From contig OY783207.1 in the NCBI GenBank assembly GCA_963678705.1, forward strand, positions 8,618,001-8,682,000: a DNA stretch of 64,000 nt. The letters are read 5' to 3'. Source of the stretch: Panorpa germanica. Taxonomy: Eukaryota; Arthropoda; Insecta; Mecoptera; Panorpidae. A program made the position numbers and the translations under genes. The notes under the pieces are model-generated. The model was not told the DNA's origin and searched no databases. It saw only the letters and a program-made list of their open reading frames with translations. Numbering within the stretch: the stretch's first letter is position 1; each line of letters starts with the position of its first letter. Positions 1 through 11,993 of this stretch are shown here, piece by piece.

Positions 1-257
1 CCTAGACATCAGTCGTCTGTCTTCACACGTTTTTCCATCCAAAAGTGAAAAGTTGTAGTTGGTATCTTGACTGCAACGAAAGTACCGAAATCAGGATCGG
101 GCCACTATTAAGTTCATTTACAATATGTATTTCTTTTCAAGCTAGTCCGGCCCTGATAAGTATCAGCACGCCTCGTGAGCCGTTCTTGCAATAGAAATGC
201 CATATGACAGTATACGGACGAAGAATCAGAAAACGGTTTAAATAAGTAACATAAAAA

Positions 258-440
258 TCAATTACATTGTTTTCTGGGAGATGTGTAAATTGTCATCATC
301 ATCTCATCCTCAAGACTGCGCCGCGTCGCGCGGCTGAGTACATTGTATTGTGACCGAACTCGTGGCGATGGTCCACGGGCCCGGGCTGAGACGGTGATGC
401 AGGTACTGGAGTTGGAACTCCGTTGAGAAGCTCCCGCTGC
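258..440 (-). other. GC-rich island, candidate terminal exon, unrecognised
   Basis: This GC- and CpG-rich patch stands out from its AT-rich surroundings. On the minus strand a pyrimidine-containing stretch ends in TTTCGCAG near 441, a good splice acceptor. The sequence after it can be read open for about 45 codons, rich in Pro, Arg and Ala, to a TGA followed by two more TGA codons. A second frame is also open, for 68 codons (258-464). I recognise neither product, so this may be a last coding exon, a non-coding exon or a regulatory CpG patch. What is seen is the base composition, the acceptor and the open frames; an exon is inference. Confidence 0.25.
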
Positions 441-464
441 GAAATAGCATTGCCCCGGGATCAA

Positions 465-2557
465 CTTAAATTATTTCTATTTTGAGGTTGGGAATTCAGG
501 TATAACTGTGGTTGTAGATATCCAGTATAACCAACAATATAGAATTAATAATGGTCTTATTCCGTATTAAGCCTTTGTCTTTTGCTATATTATATTTTTA
601 TATAGCAATTACGTAAATATTCTCACATATTTAAATATTACGTTTAAAATAATAAGTTTTAATAATTTTTTAAATACTTTTTAAAATGGGTAATTACTTA
701 GAACCCCCACCAAATCAATCTTTAACAATTCGTGCTACCCTTACACTCGTATCTAATATATTATTGACTCTCTTGACTCAACATAAATATTTATCTTCCT
801 TTTATTTTATTTGCTAAAAGATAAATAAATGATCCTTTAGTTCAAGCCGACCTTTTAAACCACTACAAGAATTGTCTAATAGACGTTTTACCTGCCTTAC
901 GACTATAAGCTTGACTTGCTCTAACGGTTTTTATTTTTTTAACACAAAAAAAAAACTTGAAAGAAAATATTTTTAAAATGTGTAGTAGATTAGAGAAAAT
1001 AAGGAAACAATTTAAAATAAAAATTCAAGACTTGTTTAATAATAAATACGGGTATGCCCTAAAGTTGGGAACATATGAATAATTATTAAAATAAATAAAT
1101 TCAGAAAGAACGGGGCTTACACAATGGCGCGTTGTCGCTTCGCACGGTTCTAAATATCCTTTCTAAATTTCTACAATAAATTGTACTATATATTAATAAA
1201 GCAGTCTATCAGGACTTTAAATGTACAATAATTTTTTTAAGTTGCAATATTATAGAAGATATTGACAATTAAACGAATCTAAACTGATTAAATATAATTC
1301 TCTTCGCACATTCGATGATTGATACGCCATTTATTACTAACAGGTTGTGTATCCCATCAAGTTTTATATCAAATACCTCAATAAGTTCGGAGAATGACAT
1401 ATAGATAGCTTCACAATTAACAATTCTACGATATGTGTCAATATTTCATGACAAATTTTCAAAACATTGCAAAAAATCTGAATTTCATGAGTTAAGCGTC
1501 ACTAAAATCACTGTAACCTCTAAACTAATGATCAAAATGTTATGAAATTTTGACACATATCGTTTGAAGCATATTACTATCTAAAAATCATATGAATTTG
1601 TCAGCAAAGACCTAGCTGCCATCCTACGAACTTATTGAGTGATGTGTTATTACAATAACTATGAAAAACAATCTCGGTTACTTATTTGTTTTGTGACGTC
1701 ATACGCAGATCTAAAACACGCGGCAAAACTGAAATTCAAATTTGATATAGCTATAACTTCGCCAACTTTTAGATATTTAAAAAAAATAAAAACGTCACAT
1801 TTTTTATTCAATAAATCATTTAAGAAACGTATTAGATTTCTTAAACTTGTTGAAGATTAGTTTGTCATTGCGATAGCACACCGTCACTGGTGATCTAATA
1901 AAGTTCTCTTTAACTTACCCAGTTCCGGTAACAACTAGCCGAATATTAACGATGATAGAAACTTGAAACTCACCTGAAAAATAAAATAAATATAATTAGC
2001 GTCTTGAATTCATAAATACAAAAGTACAATGCGACTGACTTACACCTATGTTAGATGTAAAGAAAAATCTATCAACCATTATGTGCACTGAAGCAGAAAT
2101 AATATAGATATAACAATGTATTAACACACTTAAAAATTTCACCTGTTAATCAAACAAACATTTAAAACTTTTAACTTAAAAGTATATTATTTACTTATAT
2201 TTAAATAAAAAATGAACAAAAAATATGATAATTGGTTTAATTAAAAACTGATAATAATAATGGAACTAGTAGTAATTACTCAAACAGTAACCCCTCCCAC
2301 TGCCTCTTCCCTGACGCTACCAGTAAGTACACCGGGTTCGTCCTCTGCAATATCGTTGATCTCTCTGTAGGCATCATAAAAGTTTACTTATGTATCACCC
2401 ATAAATATTTACTGAAATAAGTTGTGTTCTATGCGTCTTACTAAATATTTTGAAAACTATTATTGGCTATATTGGATATATTGAATATTGAAATTTCAAT
2501 TTTCAAAAACGCGTCTAAAAATTTCAAAGAAAGACGAAACCAAACCAGAGAGGTAAA
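465..2557. other. Non-coding AT-rich stretch with old repeats
   Basis: No exon recognised. It holds an imperfect palindrome at 1428-1563 and, at about 1681-1810, a degenerate dispersed repeat that recurs inverted near 54.05-54.17 kb. Part of 1420-1660 also resembles 22,480-22,670, for example in the run around 1621-1645. The rest is unique-looking AT-rich DNA. Confidence 0.5.
1428..1563. repeat. Imperfect palindrome, 25-bp arms
   Basis: The left arm is 1428-1452 (begins ACGATATGTGTCA) and the right arm 1539-1563 (ends TGACACATATCGT). The arms match at 23 of 25 positions and are separated by 86 nt. This could be a small MITE core or part of a larger degenerate repeat; no target-site duplication was found. 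Confidence 0.6.
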
Positions 2558-2811
2558 CCCAGTAAACAATTTGGTGAAGTGCCCTATTTAGTGACGTTTC
2601 TCTCACTATTTCACTTCAATTATAGTTCGCATCAACTTTATCTTCATTTGTATTCCGACAGGTGGAGTAATTTCGCCATCTGTAGTCGATAAAGTAGACA
2701 TTTTATATGAAAAAATGTGAGAAACTGAACTATAAATGAACTCTTTTATGACAAAAAAATCATGACGCATCTTCAATATGATGTCAAAGTGACTCCAAAA
2801 TGTTTACTGGG
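2558..2811. mobile_element. MITE family A, copy 1 (CCCAGTAAACA ends)
   Basis: A 254-bp element bounded by CCCAGTAAACA and TGTTTACTGGG. The inverted similarity runs further inward through TTTGG/CCAAA. Related copies lie at 51,505-51,752 (nearly identical, same orientation), 47,178-47,430 (inverted) and 38,176-38,396 (degraded). It encodes no protein, so it is a non-autonomous DNA transposon. Both flanks show AA, too short to prove a target-site duplication. Confidence 0.85.
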
Positions 2812-2817
2812 AAGACT

Positions 2818-2920
2818 CTATATCTCCGACAGTTTTACTCCAATCGACTTCAAATTTTCACACAATAAACTTAACATGTTGTAGAGTAATATAAATAAAT
2901 TAAAAAAAGTTGAAGCCTTA
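2818..2920 (+). repeat. Dispersed repeat, copy 1
   Basis: This stretch, containing TCTCCGACAGTTTTACT, recurs inverted at about 29,565-29,665. By eye the two agree at roughly four bases in five. It directly follows MITE copy A1. The superfamily is unknown; it may be part of an old LINE or DNA-transposon fossil. A C-rich tract (2927-2945) follows it. Confidence 0.5.
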
Positions 2921-5222
2921 GTAAAACCCCCCTCCCCCTCCCCCCAAACTAAAATTGGTCACGAAACGTTGTTATTAGGTAAAATCGTTTATCTAACAGG
3001 TAGATAAACCTTAAATATACGTAGCTTTGTTTAACAAATTATGACTAAACGTTATTATATAAGTAAATTAGTCCTGGAAAACAATAATCAAAACAATAAT
3101 TCTCAGGAAATTTAAATGCTTAAGAAACTGTTTAGTCTACTGCATCACTGCAGTTTCTTATAGACATTTTGCTAGTATATTACCCGGTGTATAACCTGTT
3201 TTTACATAACTGTACAAAGTCAAAGATTACTCAATGACTCGTCATCAAACTGAGATAAACAAAACTTTAAAAAGAGACAACACTATATAATAGTTATCAT
3301 TAATATATCTGTTTTAAATAATAGAGCGAAAGAGCAATAAAGCTTTGTGCTTTGATCGGTAGAAGCAGTACACAGCATCCAGTATCCAGCATCAAACACG
3401 CAGCACGCACACAGACAAATCCTATTGTTGTGCGATATAAATAATAAAAAATATAAATTAAAATATTTTTTAATATTATGATACATTACTGAGATAAAAT
3501 ATTTATATAATTGAATTCGTATTGGTGTTCTGTCCTAAAGGTGTTGAACTGTTAAAGCGGCCAATGGGATGGAGTTTGTAGAATTCGTGTCAATTTACAT
3601 GTATAGGATTTACAACACAATGCTAGTGTTGGACAAGGTATATATACACACAAATACATAGATATAATTGATACGGCCACATTCAGTGTCGAATTTCAAT
3701 CCAATAATTAATATATCTCCAATGGTGCATATTTTATATAATTGAATATCATTGTGTACATGTATCTATTTCCTAGTTGACATCATCTAGAAAAGAGATC
3801 CTCAAACTACGATCCGCAGACTCAATCTCGTAAAAATCTAAGAAATAATATTGTAAATTGTTTTTGCCATTAGGTACTACATGCTTCCGCCTTAAATCAT
3901 TAAACTACATCTCAGTATGCTTAATTATAGTTCAAGTTACGAGAGTTCGGCGGCTACTCATACTTAAAACAAGTTGTGGGGTATAAACTGCCAATATAAC
4001 TAGAAAGCACTGACTCACTTATTTTTCTACAATCTATATAGAAACGAATAAGATAAAATTCATTATCGTATTATAGATTTATACAGCTCTTATAACCTCT
4101 TTTAAGTATAAGTCGCCGCCGAACTCTCCCAATTTGAATTATACATTTTATTTGTTATCCTTATTCTATCTACCTATTCTCACTTCTTTCAAAAAGAGAA
4201 ATATAAACAAAATAAATAAATTTAAACCCCTACAGATTCTCTCCCTTCTGTTTCTATCTCCGCCATCCACCCTCTTCCCTTCACTATCTCTCTCCAGCAC
4301 ACCTTGTACATCCTTTCCTCTGTATATATTTATAATATATTTTGATTTGAAATTAAGTATGTCAAGAAATGGATTTGGATCGTCAGTTACATTTCTTTTT
4401 TAAATTTTGAATTCGGCTATTTATTATGCCATAGTAAATTCAATATATTTTTCAACATATATTCTTTTTAACTCAATAGACTTATTTCATTTGCGTTCTA
4501 GCTTTTTCTGTTTTTTTTATTTATCTTTTAATAATGATAATACAGATCAAAAGGATAATAATTAAGAGATATACTAATTGCTTTATTTTTAACAGTAATA
4601 GAATAAAATTACAGTAAAGTCACAACTTTCAGTCTCGAAAATAAAGTCTAATATTAATAAGAGGACCTCTGTACCCAGTACCCAGCATCCAGCAGTGTCA
4701 ACGATTAACTGACCAATCCTATACCCATACTCATACTCTCATACATAAATAAATTTAAATTGTGAACATTTGATATTTCTTTAATCTTTTTATATAGCTA
4801 CCGGTTGTTGTTTTTTTATTTCCTTTAAACTTCTTCATTCATATAATAAATATGAAATCTGTTCAAAACAAATTTGACAAAGAATTCGGTGTTTAATACT
4901 TATTATTACGTATTTAAATTAATAAAGTGTTTTTAGTATGTATTAACTATTGATATTTTAATTAAATAATTATCTTATAATTTTCTTCACTTTTTTTTAA
5001 AATATTATTTTATTATCGATTAAAGTAATATTTCCTTGATTGAGAATTTCTGTCTCTCGAGAGAGAAAGAACAACATATACAAGAAAATAAGAAACAGAT
5101 ATTTTCAACATATTTTCTTATCTCATTTTAAGATACATATGTCTTAAAATGGAATGGTGGAGAACTTTTATGCAAAGTGTTATGGTCTTCAAAACCCACA
5201 AAATTCTTATAAGAGCAACAGA
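2921..5222. other. Non-coding AT-rich stretch
   Basis: No gene seen. Two short tandem motifs of the form CAGCATC/CAGTATC lie at 3373-3392 and 4672-4694 and recur at 17,927-17,949. A pyrimidine-rich tract occupies about 4220-4325. Confidence 0.5.
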
Positions 5223-5560
5223 AAATTTAAAAAGCCCATCTTCAGACTACGAACAGGAGATACGAGGTTGACGCATTAACACTTAATGAGTAAAACAACA
5301 GCTCTGCAGTGCAACAACTGTCAGACGCAAATAACAGTCCATCATCTACTAGTAACCTGCCCACAATATCAAACGCAAAGAACAAAACACAACATCAGTG
5401 GTGAACTAAAGAACACGCTTTCAGACAATCTAAAAGAAATTAGAAAAGTTCTCGAATTCCTAACTGATATAAATTTAATAAATCAAATTCAACTAAAATA
5501 AAACAACTTCAGACGAACATGACCTTGTCGTTGAAATCGCCTCAAATTTAAAAAAAATAT
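5223..5560 (+). mobile_element. LINE 3' fragment (C-terminal zinc knuckle of ORF2)
   Basis: A plus-strand frame starting near 5233 reads FRLRTGDTRLTH, then after one stop codon continues from 5286 as a 71-residue tail with C-N-N-C, then H-H-L-L and C-P-Q-Y. This is the Cys/His knuckle found after the RNase H domain of many arthropod LINEs (I/R1/Jockey-like groups). The element is 5'-truncated, with only the last part of ORF2 and an A-rich end near 5553 remaining. The exact clade cannot be fixed from this much. Confidence 0.7.
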
Positions 5561-6527
5561 TTAGGGCGATAACATTTGAATTAAAATAATTGATTACATC
5601 TTTGTTCAACACATCAATTTTAATATGTGGTTCACATTTGATAATTACTTCATCTGAAAGAAAGTATGATTTTGAATAACTCTCACTTAGATCGATTTCG
5701 AGCCGCACACCCCAACTCTCACTGGGCGTTATAAACAGCCACATCATTACAACACATTGGACGCTAAATTATTTGGGTTTAATTGCTATTTTTATACAGA
5801 TAAGTAGTTTTCGTGTTTATAACCGATACATACTTTAAAATTACGAGTAATACCCCTACAGTATAAAACCGTGGAAGCATTTATAATTTGAACCAAGTTT
5901 ATTACAATATTATTTAAAACAATTAAATTTTTCAATTACACTACACATTGCTGCACATACCGTACCTCATTAGAATATTATGAACCGTTTTATACAACGA
6001 ATGGCTTTGGGTGTGCGGAGGAGAGAAGAGGGAGGCTGGATGCTGCGCTGCGCTGGAGTGAAGTGCTGAAGAGCTATCAGTGTCATGAAACTCTGTTTAA
6101 TGATTACCACTGTCGACTACATTGGCTATCTTGTTCAGTGCAAAAGAGACTTAACGAATCACTAGTCTGAAGTCAGTAGTCAGTAGTCAGTGAGACAAAA
6201 CATGGAGCAACCGTTGAGTTAGCAAAATGCATTGAATCAAAATTAAAGCATTATATTAACAAAACTTTTCATTGAATATATTGGGACACAACCTTAATCA
6301 GAGATGTGACTTTTTCAAATACATGTACCATATTTGAAAACTTTTACAAACCTACTTTATATTTGCAAAATACCTTACTTATTTTTTTTACTTCATAGTG
6401 TTATTCCGAAAACTGGTCATTGGATAGATACCAATACATTTGATAGAATAGGTGTTAAAAATAGCTTGCAGAGCATTTGAATATTCCCATTTACACTGGA
6501 TAAACTAGCTGAATTGATTGCTAATAA
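5561..6527. other. Non-coding stretch
   Basis: No gene seen. A more GC-rich patch at 6000-6100 and a short tandem GTCAGTA repeat at about 6171-6192 are the only local structure. Confidence 0.45.
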
Positions 6528-7522
6528 AGGGTTTTTCACAAACAACATGACAGTTTTGACAGTTCGTTTTTTGACATATCAGTCGTAGATGCTTTGGCAA
6601 TTGTTACAATGAATTGTCTGGATCAACAAGCAAAATTGGCGCATTTTGGATTCTGAAAATCCAAGAGAGATTGTAGACAAGCCTTTGTATGCTCAACGTG
6701 TTATTGTATGGTGCGCTATTGTAAAATGCGCCTAAAAATGCTTGAAGTGGTTGAAAATTTTGATAAAGGAATCGACATCTGTCGGCGTGGTCGTGGTGGA
6801 CATTTGTCCGATATAATTTTTCATTCATAATGGGCTTGTGTCCTCATTTTTTAGTGGTCGATTTTTCAATTGTTGATTGAAATTGATGTGAATAAATGTG
6901 TATTCGTGTGTCTATTTTATTAAATATCTAAATATTGACGAAGATATATTAATTAAAAGTTTGAATTATAGTTTTAGCGCTAGAAATGGTCGGCCATATT
7001 TCTAAGACGTGAAATGCATTTAACGTCAGTTATTTGCTGAGTAGGTCAGTGCTGTGGTAATGTTTTGTAGCTGTTGGTAGTCAAATAATCAAGTCAAATC
7101 AAAGAATAATAAGTTTTTATTTTATTTAACCCTTCTAAGGCAGACATAATATTGAAGTTTGATTGTTCCTTGAAATAGCTGTAAATAATATTTGATATTT
7201 TGATATATAAATACATATATAGCAGAGACTTATGATCTATAAGGTTGGTAAACTTACACAAGGATTGTGATGTCACTTGCACTTGGAATGTGTATAACGT
7301 TGAATCCCTTTAATAATTAAAGAGACAAAATGACTTTTTTAATTGTTAATATCTCTTAACATATAAGGAGTTTTTAAAAAATAACTGAACATTTGAGGTT
7401 CTAGTAACCCACTTTATCAATATATAGTACACTTTTATAGTTTCAATAAAAATTTGAATCATTTTCATCTAAATTCCATGTTTTACTTTGTTTAAAAAAC
7501 AAAGTTCTTGTTGAAAAACCCT
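6528..7522 (+). mobile_element. Internally deleted Tc1/mariner-superfamily element, with nested MITE
   Basis: The ends are inverted repeats: AGGGTTTTTCACAAACAA at 6528-6545 and its imperfect complement at 7505-7522. Inside the left half are two pieces of an IS630/Tc1/mariner-type transposase. One (6619-6721) carries WINKQNWRI and KPLYAQRVIVWCA, typical of the DDE core. The other (6738-6830) is a 30-residue C terminus with RGGHLSDIIFHS and a stop codon. The catalytic middle between them is missing, so this is a non-autonomous deletion derivative. The 3' half is occupied by MITE family B copy 1, leaving about 80 bp of mariner DNA before the right terminal repeat. A TA target duplication is plausible but not clean. 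Confidence 0.7.
6829..7440 (-). mobile_element. MITE family B, copy 1 (nested in mariner remnant)
   Basis: This is a long match to the complete family B element at 48,580-49,192, in inverted orientation. It begins with the terminal motif GGCTTGTGTCCT beside the mariner transposase stop codon and runs to about 7440. There it lacks the last ~28 bp, including the second terminal repeat. It encodes no protein. Confidence 0.75.
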
Positions 7523-10500
7523 ATGTAAATTGCAGCATTTTGTTTGAAATTATAAAAAATTGCGAAGACAATAACTTGCAATGCACCAGACAGAATTAAA
7601 GCCTTTGAAGGAAGTGGAAAACCTGATTCAGAAATAAATAAAGACAATGTGTGGACAATTTTAATGATGATGAAAATGACGAAGATGAAGATGATGTATT
7701 ATATAAGACTCAACAAAGAAAATATAACACTTGTTGGCTAAGTTCCGCCCCAGTGAAAAGTCTCTTTTCGTTTGGTGGAATGGTATAAAACTCCCATACA
7801 CACAATTTGTTTATTATAGAATAAAAATGAAAGATTAATTATTTGAACAATTAGCAGTATTAAAATTCGACAGTTATAAATAACATTTACATTAGTAACA
7901 GCGCTTGTCATTTATATTTTAATTACAAAATTGCTAACAAGGATTGCTACTCTTACCAACTATGTTTCTAATAATCTCTTTAGTCTACATTTTGGTTTTT
8001 ATAGCTTACATACCTTAGGCTATGATTAATTGTTTTTAATTTTCATCAGGCGTGTAAAAGGGGTCTCAACCCCCATATATATTAAAAACAAAGAGAAAAA
8101 AAAGAAAAATATAGTGTGCATTTGTAAATGCACAGGAACCGTTGCAACTATATACTGCGCTGGTATACGGAGTACCGACTTAAGACCGACATAAGACCGT
8201 ACAGAAATCGTACTTGAGCAACTGGTAACTGGAAAGGCAAAGCTTTCATCAGGAATCATAAAATATAATGTTTTTAATAGCCTTTTTACAACACAAAACA
8301 AATTCATTTGTTCCACAAGTGATGATTTACAAAGGATTCCTTTTAAAATATTTTTACAATTTATTAAATGATATTCGATTTTAAGTTATTATTATTTTTT
8401 TCTGTGTTGTTAAATTTTAATACATCAATGCAATTGGTTAATTTTGACAGATACTAATTTGTAATTTATTAACTATTTACAGCGATTATGAAAATTAATT
8501 CTCGAGAATCGCTAGAGAAGTACATTCCATGTATGTAGGTAGTAGGTTCGATTTATGTTCGGCTAGAGCATTTACAATTTATGTTTGTTATCCAACAGTA
8601 ATAGTATAACTTAACACTAGATTTTATAATATAAGTATTTAATTAGGTACAGTAAAAACGTAATTAATCGAAATGCATTTCATCGCATAAGCTTTTCTAC
8701 TTCGCGATGAATTGCTTCTGCAATGTTACAAATAATATATACTCGTACTATATTATCTCTGAAACCATTTCATTCTTTTTACGAAAAATAATTATTAATA
8801 AAATTAAAAAATATGTAATCTGTAATACTTTTTTAATTAATAATTAATTATAATATAATAATAATTTAAAAATTAATTAAAGTAAGTAAAATTATACTCA
8901 CGATACGAATAAAGTAATCAATAAATATTAAGAAGCCCGGAACAGATTTCTGGAATCATTTTGTTAAATTTCTTAAACTTTCCAAGTCTTATATTTTAAA
9001 AAGAAAACTGTGTGACTCCACATCTTTACTTAACTAGTAATACACTGAACTTTTTCACTGCAAGATTTCTTTTATCAAAAAAATATGTAAATAGAGGTTA
9101 CAGATCGTTAAAAAAAACGTTCCTCTTAAAATGATATATGATATGTTTATATACTCCTCTGCTGTTTTGCATCATCACTAATTTTTAGTGTAGTGCATTT
9201 ACTTTACAGCTCAATATATTTCAAATCTACAAATAAATTAAATAAATTGAATCCTCTAACTCCTATGCTATATGTATTTTATTTATTAATTTTGTGTCTC
9301 GTAAAAATTGTAGTAGTTTGTTAATGTTATCCTCTATGTCCTCTACCTGATTAGTTTTTTTTACATAATGTCAAAAAAAGATTGTTGGCCACCATTTTTT
9401 TAAGATGGCAACACAACTTAATATCTGTAATCGGGAAAACCTTGGAAGTTATAACAACTACGTCGAAAAAATTAAACTATAGGAGGTTGATTCGACACGA
9501 GAAAAGCTATGACTAGTTTCTCGGGCTTCCTAGGCACGTAGCCTTTTATCGCCACTAATATTGTTCTGCTTCTTCTTATACTTTATATTCAGAGCACAAG
9601 AATGATCTATTCATGGCTACTGCTGTTATAAATTTCGGTTTCTCAATCAAAAACTATGAACATTTTGAAGGAGTATGTGACAAAATATTACAATAAAAAT
9701 TAATGAATAATGTAATATAGGATGTTAAGAATATATGTTTTACATTATAGGAAAATGTAACAAATTTCACACTTATATCAGAATACGAAAGATTAGACCT
9801 GAGAAGACAATTTTGCCTTCTTACTAATTTAATGAACCAGACGAATGATATTTATATACTTATAATAAACAGACAAAAAATATTTCGCATCAAATATTGA
9901 AGATAATTGGCTACAAATGTTATACCCACGAAATAGCAGCCCATCGACCTAGCGCAGACTATGCAATTGTGACTTGATTAGTATACTTGACTTTGGTAAC
10001 AAATTCACAAACCGAGAAACATAACATTCGGACTGCACTACTCTATTATTATTGTTTTGTTAAAAAAGTAATATCGGACTGCGAATGCAATAGAAATCAT
10101 AGAAATGTTCCTTTCTGTATCATTTATAATACAGATTCAAATATTTATACCAAAATTATAAACACAAAAAAGCAATGATATTAGACGAAATGTATAGACA
10201 CGAACAGCCGAAAAACAAAGACAGCAACACTAGTAATATTTAGATGGAATTTCAATTTGGTATAAAATTCAATTTTAAATAGGAGTAGTGTTTCTACTTT
10301 GTTTTTTTGAAACCAGTCATTTGTAGAAATTATATTTGAATCATAGCAAGTTTATAATAATACATTTCTATAATTTGATTTTTATTTATAATCCTGTAAA
10401 TGTTATTAACACGAAGTAAAAATTCGTAGCAAAAAGAAACAACTATTATTAATAAATAGTGAAACATGCTTGCCTGGCATGGGCGCCGGCAGGGGGGTGC

Positions 10501-10857
10501 AAGAGAGTGTTCTTCAACCCCCCTACCTTGAAAGAAAATACACGGAAATTTTTCTTTAATATTTAGGTCACAGTTTGAATAAAAACTTATTAAAAGGTCT
10601 ATGAGTTATTGTACAAATTTGTTTAACACTTTGTCATTGAATTCAATGTCCTCCTGAGTGGAAATTTTGACCCTATTGACGACCTAAAAGAACACATTTA
10701 CATAGAATTTTTGCTCCTTCTTTGGACCTACATATGGCAGTTATTGGACAAATTACGATGTTTATGCTCAAATGAGGATAATATTTAAAACCTATTCAGC
10801 ACTAGACACGCCCTCAATTTTTATAGTTATATTCAGTTACGCGGTGGTGCCGTGTCG
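7523..10857. other. Non-coding AT-rich stretch
   Basis: I recognise no gene here. 10,480-10,850 starts with a GC-rich run (GGGCGCCGGCAGGGGGG) like the ends of some DNA transposons, but no matching inverted end could be paired. The rest is AT-rich without clear structure. Confidence 0.45.
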
Positions 10858-11399
<542 letters not shown>

Positions 11400-11831
11400 T
11401 CCAAAGCAAGTTCATGTCGCTGGTTCGTATCCGGGTCGAAGGACCAATGTTGTTTGTAGATTTGTGTTTTTAATCAACCAAAAATAATCAAAAATAGAGT
11501 ATACTCATGTATGTATAATAATGTATAATAATTTATAAAGTTATTTTTTTTTTTTTTTATTTAACGTCGGCCTATTTCCGATGCTGAGTCCTATCACCGA
11601 CGACCTCCTTCAATGTTGGCAGTATTTATGGTGTCGTGGCCTCATATAGGTGGGCTACACCACCGCCTAATAACTGTACGATTATGTATGACCATAATCA
11701 ATATAAGTTCATAATAACCAAACCCAGAAAATATATATCTGGTCCGGGGATCGAACCCGAAGACACAGCAGTCGGCGTCAAGCATCAATGCTCTCGCCCA
11801 CTGTGTCGTCTTTATAAAGTTATTATTATGG
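11400..11831 (+). repeat. tRNA-like direct repeat, unit 1 (split by a SINE)
   Basis: Unit 1 occupies 11,400-11,545 and resumes at 11,825-11,831; the gap is a SINE and its duplicated target site. It matches unit 2 (11,854-11,993) over about 140 bp. Both contain GGTTCGTATCC (11,422-11,432 in this unit), close to the RNA polymerase III box B consensus, and both end in TTATTATTATGG. A second, otherwise unknown tRNA-derived SINE family is possible, but I could not find a convincing box A. Confidence 0.6.
11546..11810 (-). mobile_element. tRNA-derived SINE with poly(A) tail and 14-bp target duplication
   Basis: Read on the minus strand, the element has a tRNA-like head with box A-like TGGGCGAGAGC (plus-strand 11,790-11,800) and box B GGTTCGATCCC (11,747-11,757). 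A roughly 190-bp body follows, then a poly(A) tail (T-run at 11,544-11,558). It is flanked by perfect copies of TTTATAAAGTTATT at 11,532-11,545 and 11,811-11,824, the target-site duplication expected of LINE-mediated insertion. A shorter relative lies at 50,019-50,163. Confidence 0.88.
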
Positions 11832-11853
11832 ATCTTTAAAAGATAATGTGAGT

Positions 11854-11993
11854 TCCAAAGCAATTTGACGTTGCTGGTTCGTATCCGGGTCGAAGGACTA
11901 ATGTTTGTATGTAGATTTGTGTTTTTAGTCAATCAAAGATATTGAACAGTAGAATATACTCATGTATAATAATTTTTAAAGTTATTATTATGG
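11854..11993 (+). repeat. tRNA-like direct repeat, unit 2
   Basis: This is the second unit of the pair, uninterrupted, with GGTTCGTATCC at 11,876-11,886 and the same end, TTATTATTATGG. It lies 22 bp after the end of unit 1. Tandem duplication, or two insertions of one SINE-like family, would both explain it. Confidence 0.6.

Noticed and set aside
10480-10855. Possible transposon starting GGGCGCCGGCAGGG
   Set aside because: The left end looks transposon-like, but no complementary right end was found.
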